DNA of 44,719 bases from Lactiplantibacillus xiangfangensis (GTDB taxonomy: Bacteria; Bacillota; Bacilli; Lactobacillales; Lactobacillaceae): the NCBI RefSeq assembly GCF_001438845.1, contig NZ_JQCL01000098.1:55187-99905 (forward strand), given 5' to 3'. The position numbers were made by a program, and so were the translations under genes. Under the pieces are notes generated by a model. The model was not told where the DNA came from, ran no database searches, and saw nothing but the letters and a program-made list of their open reading frames with translations. This document shows positions 24,494 to 32,969 of the stretch, in pieces; position 1 is the stretch's first letter; each line of letters opens with the position of its first letter.

Positions 24494-24772
24494 AAACTCA
24501 ACTTTGACGATAGCTGTTGATTTACGGGAATCAGTTAGATTCATGGAATAGTCTAAGGTTCACCGATAGCCCCGGTCGTGACTAATTACGATACTTTTAG
24601 CTAGTTGTTCGATCACAAAATTCAGTTTCCAATCTGTAGCTGTATAAAGTTTTATTAGGATTATTCGGTTGAGGAACCTTTCAGTGTTCAGTAATTGTAA
24701 AATGGGGGATAATCTAATCGGTATTATGAAACTTACGCAAATCGATGAATTACGCTTAAAGGGGTCACTAAT

Positions 24773-25528
24773 TTGAAAGTCATTAAAAATCTATTTTGGA
24801 CGCTGATCATCATCGTGGCCGTTGGTTGGGGCTATAACAACCGGGCGACCCTCGTACCCCAGGCAGCGACAATTGTCAGTCAGGTGCGCAACAACCTAGT
24901 TGCGGCCTTGTCCGGAAGCTTGTCGAGTCATTTGATGGCGGATGGCGCTACGGCGAAAACGTCATCTTCTGAAACAACTGGCGCTAAACAAGCGACTGAG
25001 GCGAAAGCACAGTCTAACACGAAGAAGCAGTCGGCGAATGCCACACCGATTGAATCGATTGTTCAAAAGACGACACTGTCTAAAACTTACTACTACCACT
25101 TTAACCCGAAACTCTCTGTAACTGGACGAGAAGTATTTGAAGAAGCTGTCACCACCTACAACCAAACTGGGTTAGTTCACTTGGTTGAAGGCAGTGCCCA
25201 GAATCATCAAAACTCGATTACATTCTCGGTCTACTTCAAAAAGATGCCGGCCGGTGATACGACGATTGAATTAGGGCACGGTGGTCCCCAGATTACTAAG
25301 CAAGTTAGCATTCGCGGCATTAAGTATTGGAATAACGCCTCTGCCAGCTTGAACGGGGATTACAGCGCCGCCTTCAGTAAAGCAGTTTCCGTGCACGAAT
25401 TGGGTCACGCCCTGGGACTAGACCACAGCACGTCTACCCAATCCGTCATGTACCCAGTCAGTCAGGGAAAGAGCGTCTTATCTGATGGAGACATTGCGGC
25501 GTTACGGGAAATTTATCAACCTAGCTAG
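24773..25528 (+). CDS. membrane-anchored metzincin (matrixin-like zinc protease)
   Basis: The start is TTG 24773 with AAAGGGG eight to nine bases before. The 251-residue product begins with one membrane helix (residues ~7-22), which should leave the rest outside. A low-complexity Ser/Thr/Ala/Lys linker (~55-95) follows, then a metalloprotease domain. The zinc motif is HELGHALGLDHS (~residue 209), the full HExxHxxGxxH form, followed by the Met-turn SVMYP. This is the matrixin/astacin-type clan. The substrate is unknown. Surface-protein shedding or peptide supply are possibilities. Confidence 0.88.
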   Translation: MKVIKNLFWTLIIIVAVGWGYNNRATLVPQAATIVSQVRNNLVAALSGSLSSHLMADGATAKTSSSETTGAKQATEAKAQSNTKKQSANATPIESIVQKTTLSKTYYYHFNPKLSVTGREVFEEAVTTYNQTGLVHLVEGSAQNHQNSITFSVYFKKMPAGDTTIELGHGGPQITKQVSIRGIKYWNNASASLNGDYSAAFSKAVSVHELGHALGLDHSTSTQSVMYPVSQGKSVLSDGDIAALREIYQPS

Positions 25529-25634
25529 CCGGTGACTTAACAATCTGAAAAAATCCAGACCAATTTCAGTCACTTTCTCAAATTTGCCTTATACTAGAGG
25601 TGTACCAAAAAGTTAGAAAGGAAGTTGTTTTAGT

Positions 25635-25853
25635 ATGGCTGAGAATGTGGAAATGAACAGTTTATTGGATGAAAAGATGTCTGATGTCTTTGATTGGAGT
25701 GACTCCAAGTTACCAGTTCGCGATGCGATTTGGAATCACTTTATGGACGATGACAGCCATGATACTGACAAGACCGCTGATGAAGTCGCGCCTTATATGA
25801 GTATGGATGATGCTAAGCTTAAGAGCGAAGTTGAAAAACTCTTAAAGGCTTAA
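25635..25853 (+). CDS. small acidic protein, 72 residues, unknown function
   Basis: GAAAGGAAG lies 11 bases before the ATG, and a TATACT box at 25590 may be the -10 element. The product is rich in Asp and Glu, soluble and probably helical (DVFDWSDSKLPVRDAIWNHF). It appears to be a lactobacillus-type conserved hypothetical protein, but I know no function. It is a single-gene unit closed by a strong terminator. Confidence 0.75.
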   Translation: MAENVEMNSLLDEKMSDVFDWSDSKLPVRDAIWNHFMDDDSHDTDKTADEVAPYMSMDDAKLKSEVEKLLKA

Positions 25854-25872
25854 CTAACACAACTTGCATCGC

Positions 25873-25910
25873 AAAAAGGACCCGAGACGATTGTCTCGGA
25901 TCCTTTTTTT
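25873..25910 (+). terminator. Rho-independent terminator
   Basis: AAAAAGGA-CCGAGAC pairs with GTCTCGG-TCCTTTTT (one mismatch) and T residues follow. Confidence 0.9.
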
Positions 25911-26011
25911 GTAGCTCGATTTCTAAAGGTTGAAAGTTAAATTTAAGGATTAAGCACTGCTATATCAGTATCTAAGCCAATAAAAATTAGCTGCTTGTAA
26001 GCTATTCCGGT

Positions 26012-26140
26012 TGCCACTGATGACATGCGGTCGTGGGACCGGGGCTAGCCTGGGGAGCGGTCTAGTCCCTCGCCCGGAACGATTGCAAAAGACGCAATTG
26101 TCCCGGACCGTCCGTGGTGTAAGCCCGGCGAAGCGACGAA
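26012..26140. repeat. multi-hairpin repeat, copy C (shorter)
   Basis: It shares the core of copies A and B: GGGAC-x-GG, AGCC, a GCGGT loop end and CCCTCG. The stem is GCTAG/CTAGT, changed on both sides relative to A and B. The second hairpin is CCGG-ACGATTGC / GCAATTGT-CCGG. The outer stem is CGG-x-CG / CG-x-CCG. The third hairpin is missing. It lies in the 430-bp gap before the second mntH, which otherwise holds only the terminator at 25873. Confidence 0.65.
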
Positions 26141-26283
26141 AAACACTAATCTTTTAACGATAAGTAGTATCATGGCAACGATTGAACTAGCTTTAGCACT
26201 TTCAATCTTTAGTTTGATTTTTCAAATGAATCGCAACTCACTACTATGATGGAAGAAATGAGCTGGTTTTATGAAGTTACTGT

Positions 26284-27879
26284 TTAATCTTCAGTTGCTT
26301 CTAAGTGTGCCTGGACTTTTGCGGCGTAACGCTTGTTACCGCGGTAGAGGTCGTAAGTAGTCCAAGCTAATAGTGAGAGCACCCCAGCAATTAAGATGTA
26401 GGCGATGATATTTGCAAGTTGGACTTGTCCGGCCGTGGGATTGTCGCCAAAGAAGGCCTGAATCTGATCGGGTAACCCAATCATGTTCAAATACGTCAGC
26501 CCAATGACAGATACCCAACCGAGAACGCTGACCCAAAGGCTGTTCTTGAACCGTTTTCCCATTTCCACTTCGCTATTAGTCATCATTAATAATGGCAACA
26601 TTGAGAATGGTAGGGCGAAGGCCAGGAAGACTTGGGAATTATTCATTAGATTATTCAAGGCGGTGTGTTCTTGAACCGCCGTTTTCCCACTGGTGAATAG
26701 GACACAGATAAGCACGGGAACCACGGAGATCAGGCGCGTGACCAAGCGACGAACCCATAGTGGTGTGCGCATGTGAATGAAGCCTTCCATGATCACTTGT
26801 CCCGTTAAGGTACCAGTAATAGTTGAGTTTTGGCCAGAAGCGAGTAACGCAACGGCAAACAAGACGGATAAGATTCCCGACTTGGCAACTTCGATCAAGA
26901 GCGGGTTGCTCAAGGTTGAAGCGTCTGACAAAGCTTGGAATAAGCCGAAAAATGACGGATCTTTAACGGCGCCGGTCTTGAAAACGGCCACACCCATGAT
27001 GAGCAGTAGCGCGTTAACGAAGAAGGCAAAAGTCAATTGAATGTTAGAGTCCCAAGCAGTGAATTTCACCGTGCGGGCAACGTCTTCATCATCATCGTGG
27101 TCAATTTTACGTGTTTGTGAAATTGCGGAATGCAAGTACAGGTTATGTGGCATAACCGTTGCCCCGATAATCCCAAGTGAACCAGATAAGGCGGTCATTC
27201 CCCCCACGGGATGATCCGTCGAAAAAGTTGCGGCGCTCGGAACAAGTCCACGAACAACACCGCCCCAGTCAGGGTTTGAGAGGGCAACTTGGTAGACAAA
27301 GACGAATAGAATCACTAGGATTAAGCAGACCACGATGGCTTCGATTTTTCGAAAACCAATCTTGGTCAATAAAAGCAGTACTAAGACGTCAAAGACGGTA
27401 ATGAATACCGCGATGACTAACGGAATATGGAATAGCAAGTACAGCGCAATGGCTGCCCCGATAACTTCAGCAATATCAGTTGCCATGATGGCTAACTCAG
27501 TTAAAATCCATAAAACAACGCCAAGCCCCTTACTTGTACGGGCACGAATGGCTTGGGCCAAATCCATCTGACTCACGATGCCAAGTTTAGCCGCCATGTA
27601 TTGAAGCAACATTGCGATCAAACTTGACATTAAGATAACAGACATCAACATGTACTGGAAATTTTGCCCACCAGTGATTGAAGTTGACCAGTTGCCCGGA
27701 TCCATATACCCCACGGCGACTAACGCGCCCGGACCAGAATAAGCAAACAATGTTTTCATGAAGCCCTTTCCCTTAGGAACTTCAACGGTACCATTAATTT
27801 CTTCCAACGACGGACCGTTCGCATATTCGATTAGCTTATGCTTGGGTTTCGTCGTTTCCCCATTTTTGTGAGAATTCAA
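26284..27879 (-). CDS. mntH: Nramp-type Mn2+/H+ transporter MntH, copy 2
   Basis: It is closely similar along its length to the copy at 12259 (same DPGN and MPH motifs, same KHKLIEYANGPSLEEING N-terminus), so the two are recent or conserved paralogues. TTG 27879 is chosen by analogy: AAAGGTGG lies eight bases upstream, as in copy 1. The product is 531 residues. Unlike copy 1 it has no usp gene behind it and no obvious terminator. TATAAT (minus strand, 27936-27931) is the -10 box and the -35 position lies inside an MntR-type operator. Confidence 0.93.
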   Translation of the reverse strand: MNSHKNGETTKPKHKLIEYANGPSLEEINGTVEVPKGKGFMKTLFAYSGPGALVAVGYMDPGNWSTSITGGQNFQYMLMSVILMSSLIAMLLQYMAAKLGIVSQMDLAQAIRARTSKGLGVVLWILTELAIMATDIAEVIGAAIALYLLFHIPLVIAVFITVFDVLVLLLLTKIGFRKIEAIVVCLILVILFVFVYQVALSNPDWGGVVRGLVPSAATFSTDHPVGGMTALSGSLGIIGATVMPHNLYLHSAISQTRKIDHDDDEDVARTVKFTAWDSNIQLTFAFFVNALLLIMGVAVFKTGAVKDPSFFGLFQALSDASTLSNPLLIEVAKSGILSVLFAVALLASGQNSTITGTLTGQVIMEGFIHMRTPLWVRRLVTRLISVVPVLICVLFTSGKTAVQEHTALNNLMNNSQVFLAFALPFSMLPLLMMTNSEVEMGKRFKNSLWVSVLGWVSVIGLTYLNMIGLPDQIQAFFGDNPTAGQVQLANIIAYILIAGVLSLLAWTTYDLYRGNKRYAAKVQAHLEATED

Positions 27880-27948
27880 TTCAAATTCCACCTTTCTTTA
27901 ACTCTTAAGCCTCTAACAATGTAGCATAAAATTATAGTAAATGAAATA

Positions 27949-27970
27949 TTTTTTAGATGTACCTAAAAAA
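27949..27970. promoter_or_regulatory. MntR/DtxR-type operator of mntH copy 2
   Basis: A 22-bp inverted repeat runs from TTTTTTAG to CTAAAAAA around the core AT-GT-AC, with a single mismatched pair. It overlaps the -35 position of the mntH promoter, so metal-bound repressor would block it directly. Confidence 0.75.
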
Positions 27971-28686
27971 TAATCGCTTAAGATTTTAAAGTGATAATTC
28001 CTTTGATAATAGGGAAATAACTGTGGTTTGAGAGGGGAAAGGAAATAGACCACTTTTGATTATTTAGAGGATCATTCAAATATTCATATATTAATTCTAA
28101 TAAACAATAGTTTTTGTTGAACGAGTTGGATGAGTTGTGCAGCAAAGGACGGGATATTGCAATTGAAATATTTCATTATAAGTAAATGTAATACAAGCAC
28201 CCCATATAATGCAGTTGTAGACAAAGACGCATTTTTGAAAAATGAATGGATGTATAAGCTTTATTCACGAATAGGGAGCTTTTATGTATTATTAATCTGT
28301 AATTGAATCTATATTATAAAGGTTATTGATAGCGGTTGAAATACTAAAACCAAGGTGTTAATTATACGATTCACATCAGTTTATTTATTTTTTGATAAAC
28401 TGTTCACCGTAGATTGTTAACAGCTACGAATGCCCATATATCAAAGAAAGCGCTGGTTATCTTTATTAGCCGTGGGTTGAACTGGAGAATGCATAATGTG
28501 TATTTTCACTTTGAATATGAATTTTTATTTCTTTCAAGAAAAATATTTTTATTGCTGTAATGATTGATGTAGTGCACCTTTATGCAGGGATGATTAGTAT
28601 GCCTTGGTAATAAACGGTTGCCATTAAAGATTAATGTGTTAAATTATAAATATAGAATAAGACGAACAAGGGGATGTACTTTAATT
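27971..28686. other. A+T-rich intergenic region upstream of the WxL cluster
   Basis: About 715 bp without a supported gene. It is strongly A+T-rich, has frequent stops in all frames and only short inverted repeats. A half-match to a cre site (GAAAGCGCTGG near 28448) was seen but is too poor to call. It probably holds the promoter of the WxL cluster, but no box pair stands out. Confidence 0.6.
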
Positions 28687-29475
28687 ATGAAAAAAATGGT
28701 AAGTAGTTTATTAATGACGAGTGCTTTATTATTAGGGGCCGCTGCGCCAGTTGTTGCGAATGCAGCAACTACCGATGCGGGTTCTACCACGACTGGGGTT
28801 ACGTTTACAGCTAATACGGATACGACGAAACCCGTTGATCCAAACAACCCCAATAAAACGTTAGATCCAGATCCAACTGACAATGGTAATAACGGTGGTA
28901 AGCCGGGCGCCGGGTTAGCTTTAGCCTACGCCCCAACTACAATTGACTTTGGGACCCATGAAATTGATTTGATCAATGCACATAAGTACAACGCTAACGG
29001 TGCTGTTGACGGCGCAACTGATGCTAAGGGTAAGGCCGGCAAGGACAGTGCAACTACTAACGGCACTTTCAAATTAGGTTCAGGTGGTGCTAATACTGGT
29101 TCAAAGGTTATTCTTGAAGTTGCTGACGGTCGTGGGACCAACGCTGGCTGGGATTTAAGTGTCACTAGTACGGGTGACATTGCTAGCTTGAAGGGTGCTA
29201 CGATTACCTTACCAGCTGGTAACGTGACCGCTTCTGGTAGTACTGATGGCAACGGTGCTGTTTCTAATGCCGTTACCATCGATGCTGGTAGTGGTAGCGC
29301 AACTGGAACAACTTCTAACGTTGTTTTAACCGCAGCTACGGGCAATGGTGCTGGGGTAACGGTCGATTCTTTAGACCCTGCCAACCTGACGTTAAACGTG
29401 GCTGCTAACACGGCTTCTGCTAAAACTTACGATGGGACTTTGAACTGGAGTTTAAGCGACACCCCATCTAACTAA
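28687..29475 (+). CDS. WxL-domain surface protein (CscB-like)
   Basis: ATG 28687 follows AAGGGG at 11 bases. The 262-residue secreted protein has a signal peptide (to about residue 28, ending ANA-ATT), a short Pro/Asn/Asp linker and a C-terminal WxL domain. Both WxL motifs are visible: GWDLSVT in the middle and LNWSLSD at the very end. WxL domains bind peptidoglycan non-covalently and assemble with DUF916 proteins. It opens a four-gene cluster of the cell-surface complex (csc) type known from L. plantarum, thought to serve carbohydrate or host-surface binding. Confidence 0.9.
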   Translation: MKKMVSSLLMTSALLLGAAAPVVANAATTDAGSTTTGVTFTANTDTTKPVDPNNPNKTLDPDPTDNGNNGGKPGAGLALAYAPTTIDFGTHEIDLINAHKYNANGAVDGATDAKGKAGKDSATTNGTFKLGSGGANTGSKVILEVADGRGTNAGWDLSVTSTGDIASLKGATITLPAGNVTASGSTDGNGAVSNAVTIDAGSGSATGTTSNVVLTAATGNGAGVTVDSLDPANLTLNVAANTASAKTYDGTLNWSLSDTPSN

Positions 29476-29499
29476 TTGTTAATAAGGTAAGATAACTAA

Positions 29500-29539
29500 A
29501 AAGAAGATGGCCATTGCCTTGGTAATGGGCATCTTCTTT
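29500..29539 (+). terminator. hairpin between the first WxL gene and the DUF916 gene
   Basis: AAAGAAGATG-CCATT pairs with AATGG-CATCTTCTTT. The T run is short, so it may act as a partial terminator that lets the first WxL protein be made in excess. Confidence 0.6.
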
Positions 29540-29568
29540 ACATATAATTGAAAGGAGTCGTTACTCAT

Positions 29569-30624
29569 ATGCAGAAATGGCTGAAGAAGTGGGTAGTGAC
29601 GGGGCTACTAGTTGGTTTGGACTTAAGTGTTAGCTTGCCAGCAAAAGCTGCGAAGCACTCGCAAGGGACGCAAGGTAACGTTGGGTTTAGCGTTGCAGCT
29701 AAGATCCCTAAGAACCAAATCAACAAGAAGAATTCCTTTTTTGATTTAAAAATGAAAAAAGGACAAACGGAAACGTTGCGAACGGTTATCTACAACAGCA
29801 CCAATAAAGATATGAAAGTCCAAACGCGCATCAATACGGCGTATACGAATACGAACGGTAGTATTGAATACGTCTCTCCGAAAACTAACTACGATTCATC
29901 ATTGAAGTATAAGATGAGTGATCTGACTAAAATCAATGGCACAAAAACCGTAACGGTTCCCGCTAATGGGTCTAAAACGGTGAGCGCCCAAGTGACGATG
30001 CCTAGCCAGCAAGTCAACGGGGTCATTTTAGGCGGCTGGTACTTTAAGCGGGTCGATGACAAGGTGACTGGCTCCGTCAAAGGTGCCATGAACATGAAGA
30101 GTCAGTATTCTTACGTCATTGGGATGAAGTACACTTCGGGGCAAACGCCCAAGCCTAACATGCTTTTAGGTAACGTTAAAGCTGGCATGATTAATTATCA
30201 CCGGGGGATTATTGCAGAATTGCGGAACCCAACGGCGGTAATGATTCCGAACTTAACGACTAAGACGACGATTACGAGTAAAAGTAATGATCAGGTTGTC
30301 AAAAAAGCGACGCGCAAAGGTGTTCAGATGGCCCCCAATACCCGTTATGATTACCCAATCTTGTTGGGCGATACGAAATTACAAGCGGGTCAATATCATT
30401 TACACATGACGGTTAAAAATAGTGACCATGAATGGACTTTTGATAAAGACTTTACAATTACGGCTGCGGCAGCACAAAAGTATAATAAGGCATCCGTAGA
30501 TAACAACGGGATTAGTATTTGGTGGCTCATTGGGTTGGGTGCACTTGGTATGTTAGTGATTGTTTTACTAGTCCTTTGGTTGATCTTCTTTATCAAAAAA
30601 CGACGACAAAAGAAGAACGCATAA
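29569..30624 (+). CDS. cscA: DUF916/DUF3324 membrane-anchored WxL-binding protein (CscA-like)
   Basis: ATG 29569 follows AAAGGAG. The 351-residue product has a signal peptide (to ~31), an N-terminal DUF916-type beta domain starting with GFSVAAKIPKNQ (~45-160), a second DUF3324-type domain (~165-305), one membrane helix (~320-342) and a Lys/Arg-rich tail. The family bridges the membrane to WxL proteins and peptidoglycan, so it is probably the anchor of this complex. Confidence 0.92.
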   Translation: MQKWLKKWVVTGLLVGLDLSVSLPAKAAKHSQGTQGNVGFSVAAKIPKNQINKKNSFFDLKMKKGQTETLRTVIYNSTNKDMKVQTRINTAYTNTNGSIEYVSPKTNYDSSLKYKMSDLTKINGTKTVTVPANGSKTVSAQVTMPSQQVNGVILGGWYFKRVDDKVTGSVKGAMNMKSQYSYVIGMKYTSGQTPKPNMLLGNVKAGMINYHRGIIAELRNPTAVMIPNLTTKTTITSKSNDQVVKKATRKGVQMAPNTRYDYPILLGDTKLQAGQYHLHMTVKNSDHEWTFDKDFTITAAAAQKYNKASVDNNGISIWWLIGLGALGMLVIVLLVLWLIFFIKKRRQKKNA

Positions 30625-30646
30625 ACTCAATTAAGGGGTGATCAAG

Positions 30647-31036
30647 TTGAAAACAATCAAGCTAGGACTTGCGGGAGCGTTAATGCTCGTGATTGTTTGG
30701 TTGATGCCAGTGGCGGCGTTTGCGCAATCTGAAACGCAGACGGGCGTTAGTTTCACACCAAGTACAAGCACGGTAGTTGATCCGGCGACGATTCAGGCTA
30801 ATCACCATATTCCAACTGGTCAGACAATTCGCCAAACGGACACAGGGAAAGCTAGCAACGCTGGTGCCATGGCCGGAACGTTGCAAAAGACGCTTCAATC
30901 AGGACGCTTACCACAAACGGCGGAAGCTTACGCGTGGTACGTGCGGATTTTGGGTGGCTTATTATTACTTAGCGCTGTTCTGGGCTATTTAGTCTGGCGT
31001 GATGTGCAGCTGACGGAACGGGGGACGACACGATGA
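30647..31036 (+). CDS. cscD: small LPXTG-type surface protein (CscD-like)
   Basis: TTG 30647 is preferred as the start, eight bases after AAGGGG; GTG 30638 overlaps that site. The 129-residue product has a signal peptide, a ~60-residue spacer, a sorting motif LPQTA, a hydrophobic helix and a charged end. LPQTA departs from LPxTG in the last position, so sortase recognition is uncertain, but this variation is usual in lactobacilli. Its stop overlaps the next start (ATGA). Confidence 0.85.
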   Translation: MKTIKLGLAGALMLVIVWLMPVAAFAQSETQTGVSFTPSTSTVVDPATIQANHHIPTGQTIRQTDTGKASNAGAMAGTLQKTLQSGRLPQTAEAYAWYVRILGGLLLLSAVLGYLVWRDVQLTERGTTR

Positions 31037-32553
31037 AAATGAAACAAGTTTGGCGTGTGTTGGCCGTCCTGTTGGTCATCTCTGGTACGGTGTTGTCAGC
31101 TAGTCCAGCAGTTCATGCGGCAACGTTGACGGACGTGACAGCGGGACTAGATTCAATGGGAAGTGGACGGATCCCTAATGAAGGTGGCGACAATGGGAAG
31201 CTATCTTTCTTACAGGAGACGCCAACAGTTACTGTTAAAGCAGACGGTTTAAAACCGTATGGATCTGAAGACCGGATTTCAACTAGTACGACGCAAATTA
31301 ATATTGCAGTTAGTGGAACGATGACGACAACAACCGGGGCAGGACAAAGTAAGCCTGGAAATATTACATCATATTACTTTGACTTGTTGGATAGGAATGG
31401 GAAATCGTTTACTACCCCGTCTCAAGTTATTAGTATCGGGTTTAAAAATACAAGTGTTTCGATTGATCAGAATATTACTTTTAATGTTGATTTGAAAGAT
31501 TTGAAAACTCGTGGTCCTATCTATATTGCTTACTGTTTTACAACCGATTTATCCTCGCACGTTAATAAGTATTACAGTAGTCGAGTGGGCAAAAAATTAC
31601 TTCCAACTATTACGACTTCGCCCGTCACCACTGGAACGACGGTTCTTAATGGAAAAGGGGATCATCCTGGTGATCTTATTAGTAACAATGTTACTGGGGA
31701 TACGACGACGGTTGGTGATGATGGCAAGTGGACGCTAAATTTAACTGGAGATGCACTTAAAAATTCAACGAGCTTAACAGTTGCTGAATCCAATGAATTC
31801 GGGGATTACGGGACGGCATTTTCGTTTGTAACAGTTGCTCCAGTTACGATTGCTGCGGACAAGACGACCCTTAACTTGTCGAGTGATGATGTGACTAAGC
31901 TAGAAGCCATGTCTGACAGTGACTTTGCCGACTGGGTGAAGTCTGAGGCCAATGTTACCGGGAAGAGTTCGTCTGGTAGTAGTGTCGACGTCAAAACGGA
32001 TACGGGCGATTTAGCAGCGGCGTTGAAGAAGGTCGCCGCTAACGACAGTATGCCGATTGATTTCTATGCAACTGACGGGACGAAGAAGTCAGCAATTAAG
32101 ACCATTACCTTAGTCAAACCGGGTACGGTCAAATTCGGCACGATTTCTAGTGGTATTGATTTTGGAAGCCACGGTGTCCCGACAGCAACCGCGTTATACG
32201 GCCCATCTTCACCTTGGAACGTTAACATCAATGACACCCGAACGGCGGGTTCCAAATGGTACCTGTACGCTTCAGCGACCGACTTAACTAGTGGCAGTCA
32301 TAAGCTGCCTGGTTATCTGACTTATCGTGACGCTAATGGTCAGGTGAGTGATTTGACCAAGAGCACCCTGATTGATTCTGGGGATCGTGGCACGTCGAAC
32401 ACGACGGAGGTCACTTCAAATTGGACGACTGATCCTAAGGACACTAGCAAAGCTGGGATCTTCTTAGATGTTGAACCGGGGGTTTTCGCCGATTCAAGCA
32501 TTAAATATTCTGGGGCAGTCAACTGGACATTAAGTGACGTGCCAACGCCTTAG
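31033..32553 (+). CDS. large WxL-domain surface protein (CscC-like)
   Basis: The ATG overlaps the stop of the previous gene by four bases, with GGGGGA upstream. The 506-residue product has a signal peptide (to ~30), an N-terminal beta-rich region (~60-190), Ig-like segments (~195-365) and a C-terminal WxL domain with KWYLYAS (~420) and a final VNWTLSDVP. Together with the two previous proteins it should form a wall-bound complex; the N-terminal region would be the part that binds the outside target (inference). Confidence 0.9.
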   Translation: MKMKQVWRVLAVLLVISGTVLSASPAVHAATLTDVTAGLDSMGSGRIPNEGGDNGKLSFLQETPTVTVKADGLKPYGSEDRISTSTTQINIAVSGTMTTTTGAGQSKPGNITSYYFDLLDRNGKSFTTPSQVISIGFKNTSVSIDQNITFNVDLKDLKTRGPIYIAYCFTTDLSSHVNKYYSSRVGKKLLPTITTSPVTTGTTVLNGKGDHPGDLISNNVTGDTTTVGDDGKWTLNLTGDALKNSTSLTVAESNEFGDYGTAFSFVTVAPVTIAADKTTLNLSSDDVTKLEAMSDSDFADWVKSEANVTGKSSSGSSVDVKTDTGDLAAALKKVAANDSMPIDFYATDGTKKSAIKTITLVKPGTVKFGTISSGIDFGSHGVPTATALYGPSSPWNVNINDTRTAGSKWYLYASATDLTSGSHKLPGYLTYRDANGQVSDLTKSTLIDSGDRGTSNTTEVTSNWTTDPKDTSKAGIFLDVEPGVFADSSIKYSGAVNWTLSDVPTP

Positions 32554-32599
32554 GGCACTATTTAAATTGGAAAATAATAAAATTCTGTGAAAATATTAG

Positions 32600-32628
32600 T
32601 TGACATGAGAATTCTTTAATGATTAACT
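32600..32628 (+). promoter_or_regulatory. probable promoter of the Phe-leader/ABC transporter operon
   Basis: A consensus TTGACA is at 32600-32605. The best -10 with a 17-bp spacer is TTAACT (32623-32628), a weak match. The leader ORF begins 36 bp later. Confidence 0.5.
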
Positions 32629-32663
32629 ATTAATTGTAAATTGAAATGAGAGGAAGACCGCCG

Positions 32664-32726
32664 ATGTCTTTAATTAGTAAACTTCATTTAAATAACCAAT
32701 TTGCCTTTAGCTTTTTCTTTAGATAG
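32664..32726 (+). CDS. phenylalanine-rich leader peptide of an attenuator
   Basis: This 20-codon ORF has AGGAAG seven bases before its ATG. The last eight residues are FAFSFFFR, five of them Phe, immediately before TAG at 32724. This resembles the pheA and pheST leader peptides of enterobacteria in design. The Phe codons (32700-32720) overlap the left arm of the first hairpin of the attenuator, so a ribosome stalled for charged tRNA-Phe would cover it. The peptide itself need have no function. Confidence 0.8.
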   Translation: MSLISKLHLNNQFAFSFFFR

Positions 32727-32903
32727 CGTTTGTATTCATACGATGGATACAAGCGCACGCACGACGCGTTTGTATCTATCGGGAGCTAAAGTTATTTCAC
32801 ATGACTTAAACACCAGATAGGTACGGGTACAATCTATCTGGAAAAATATCGGGCCCGATAAAACACCAGTTAGATTCTATCCTGAATCTAACTGGTGTTT
32901 TTT
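32705..32903 (+). promoter_or_regulatory. transcription attenuator with a chain of alternative hairpins
   Basis: One state: CTTTAGCT (32705) pairs with AGCTAAAG (32784) and GATAG (32722) with CTATC (32776). CCAGATAG (32813) then pairs with CTATCTGG (32834), and the terminator at 32862 forms. Other state: with the leader arm covered by a ribosome, TATCTATCGGG (32773-32783) can pair with CCAGATAGGTA (32813-32823). This frees ATCTATCTGG (32832-32841) to pair with CCAGTTAGAT (32866-32875), the left arm of the terminator. GCGTTTGTAT also occurs twice (32726 and 32766), and both copies can pair with ATACAAGCGC (32747). The outcome would be transcription of the importer when Phe is scarce. Confidence 0.75.
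32862..32903 (+). terminator. attenuator terminator
   Basis: The perfect 16-bp stem AACACCAGTTAGATTC / GAATCTAACTGGTGTT has a 6-base loop and a T-rich tail. It lies 67 bp before the lipoprotein gene and is the end point of the Phe attenuator. Confidence 0.92.
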
Positions 32904-32969
32904 GTTTTCTGAAAGCTTCAATCAAGACGTTGAATGAAGTTATTGATAACCAACTTTGAGGAGAGATTG

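Noticed and set aside
24310-24520. Open frames on both strands (24310-24501 minus, 24314-24520 plus)
   Set aside because: They lie within hairpin repeat copy B, which explains the lack of stops by its high G+C content; no start signals.
28445-28462. cre-like sequence before the WxL cluster
   Set aside because: Only the left half (GAAAGCGCT) matches; the right half fails at three conserved positions.
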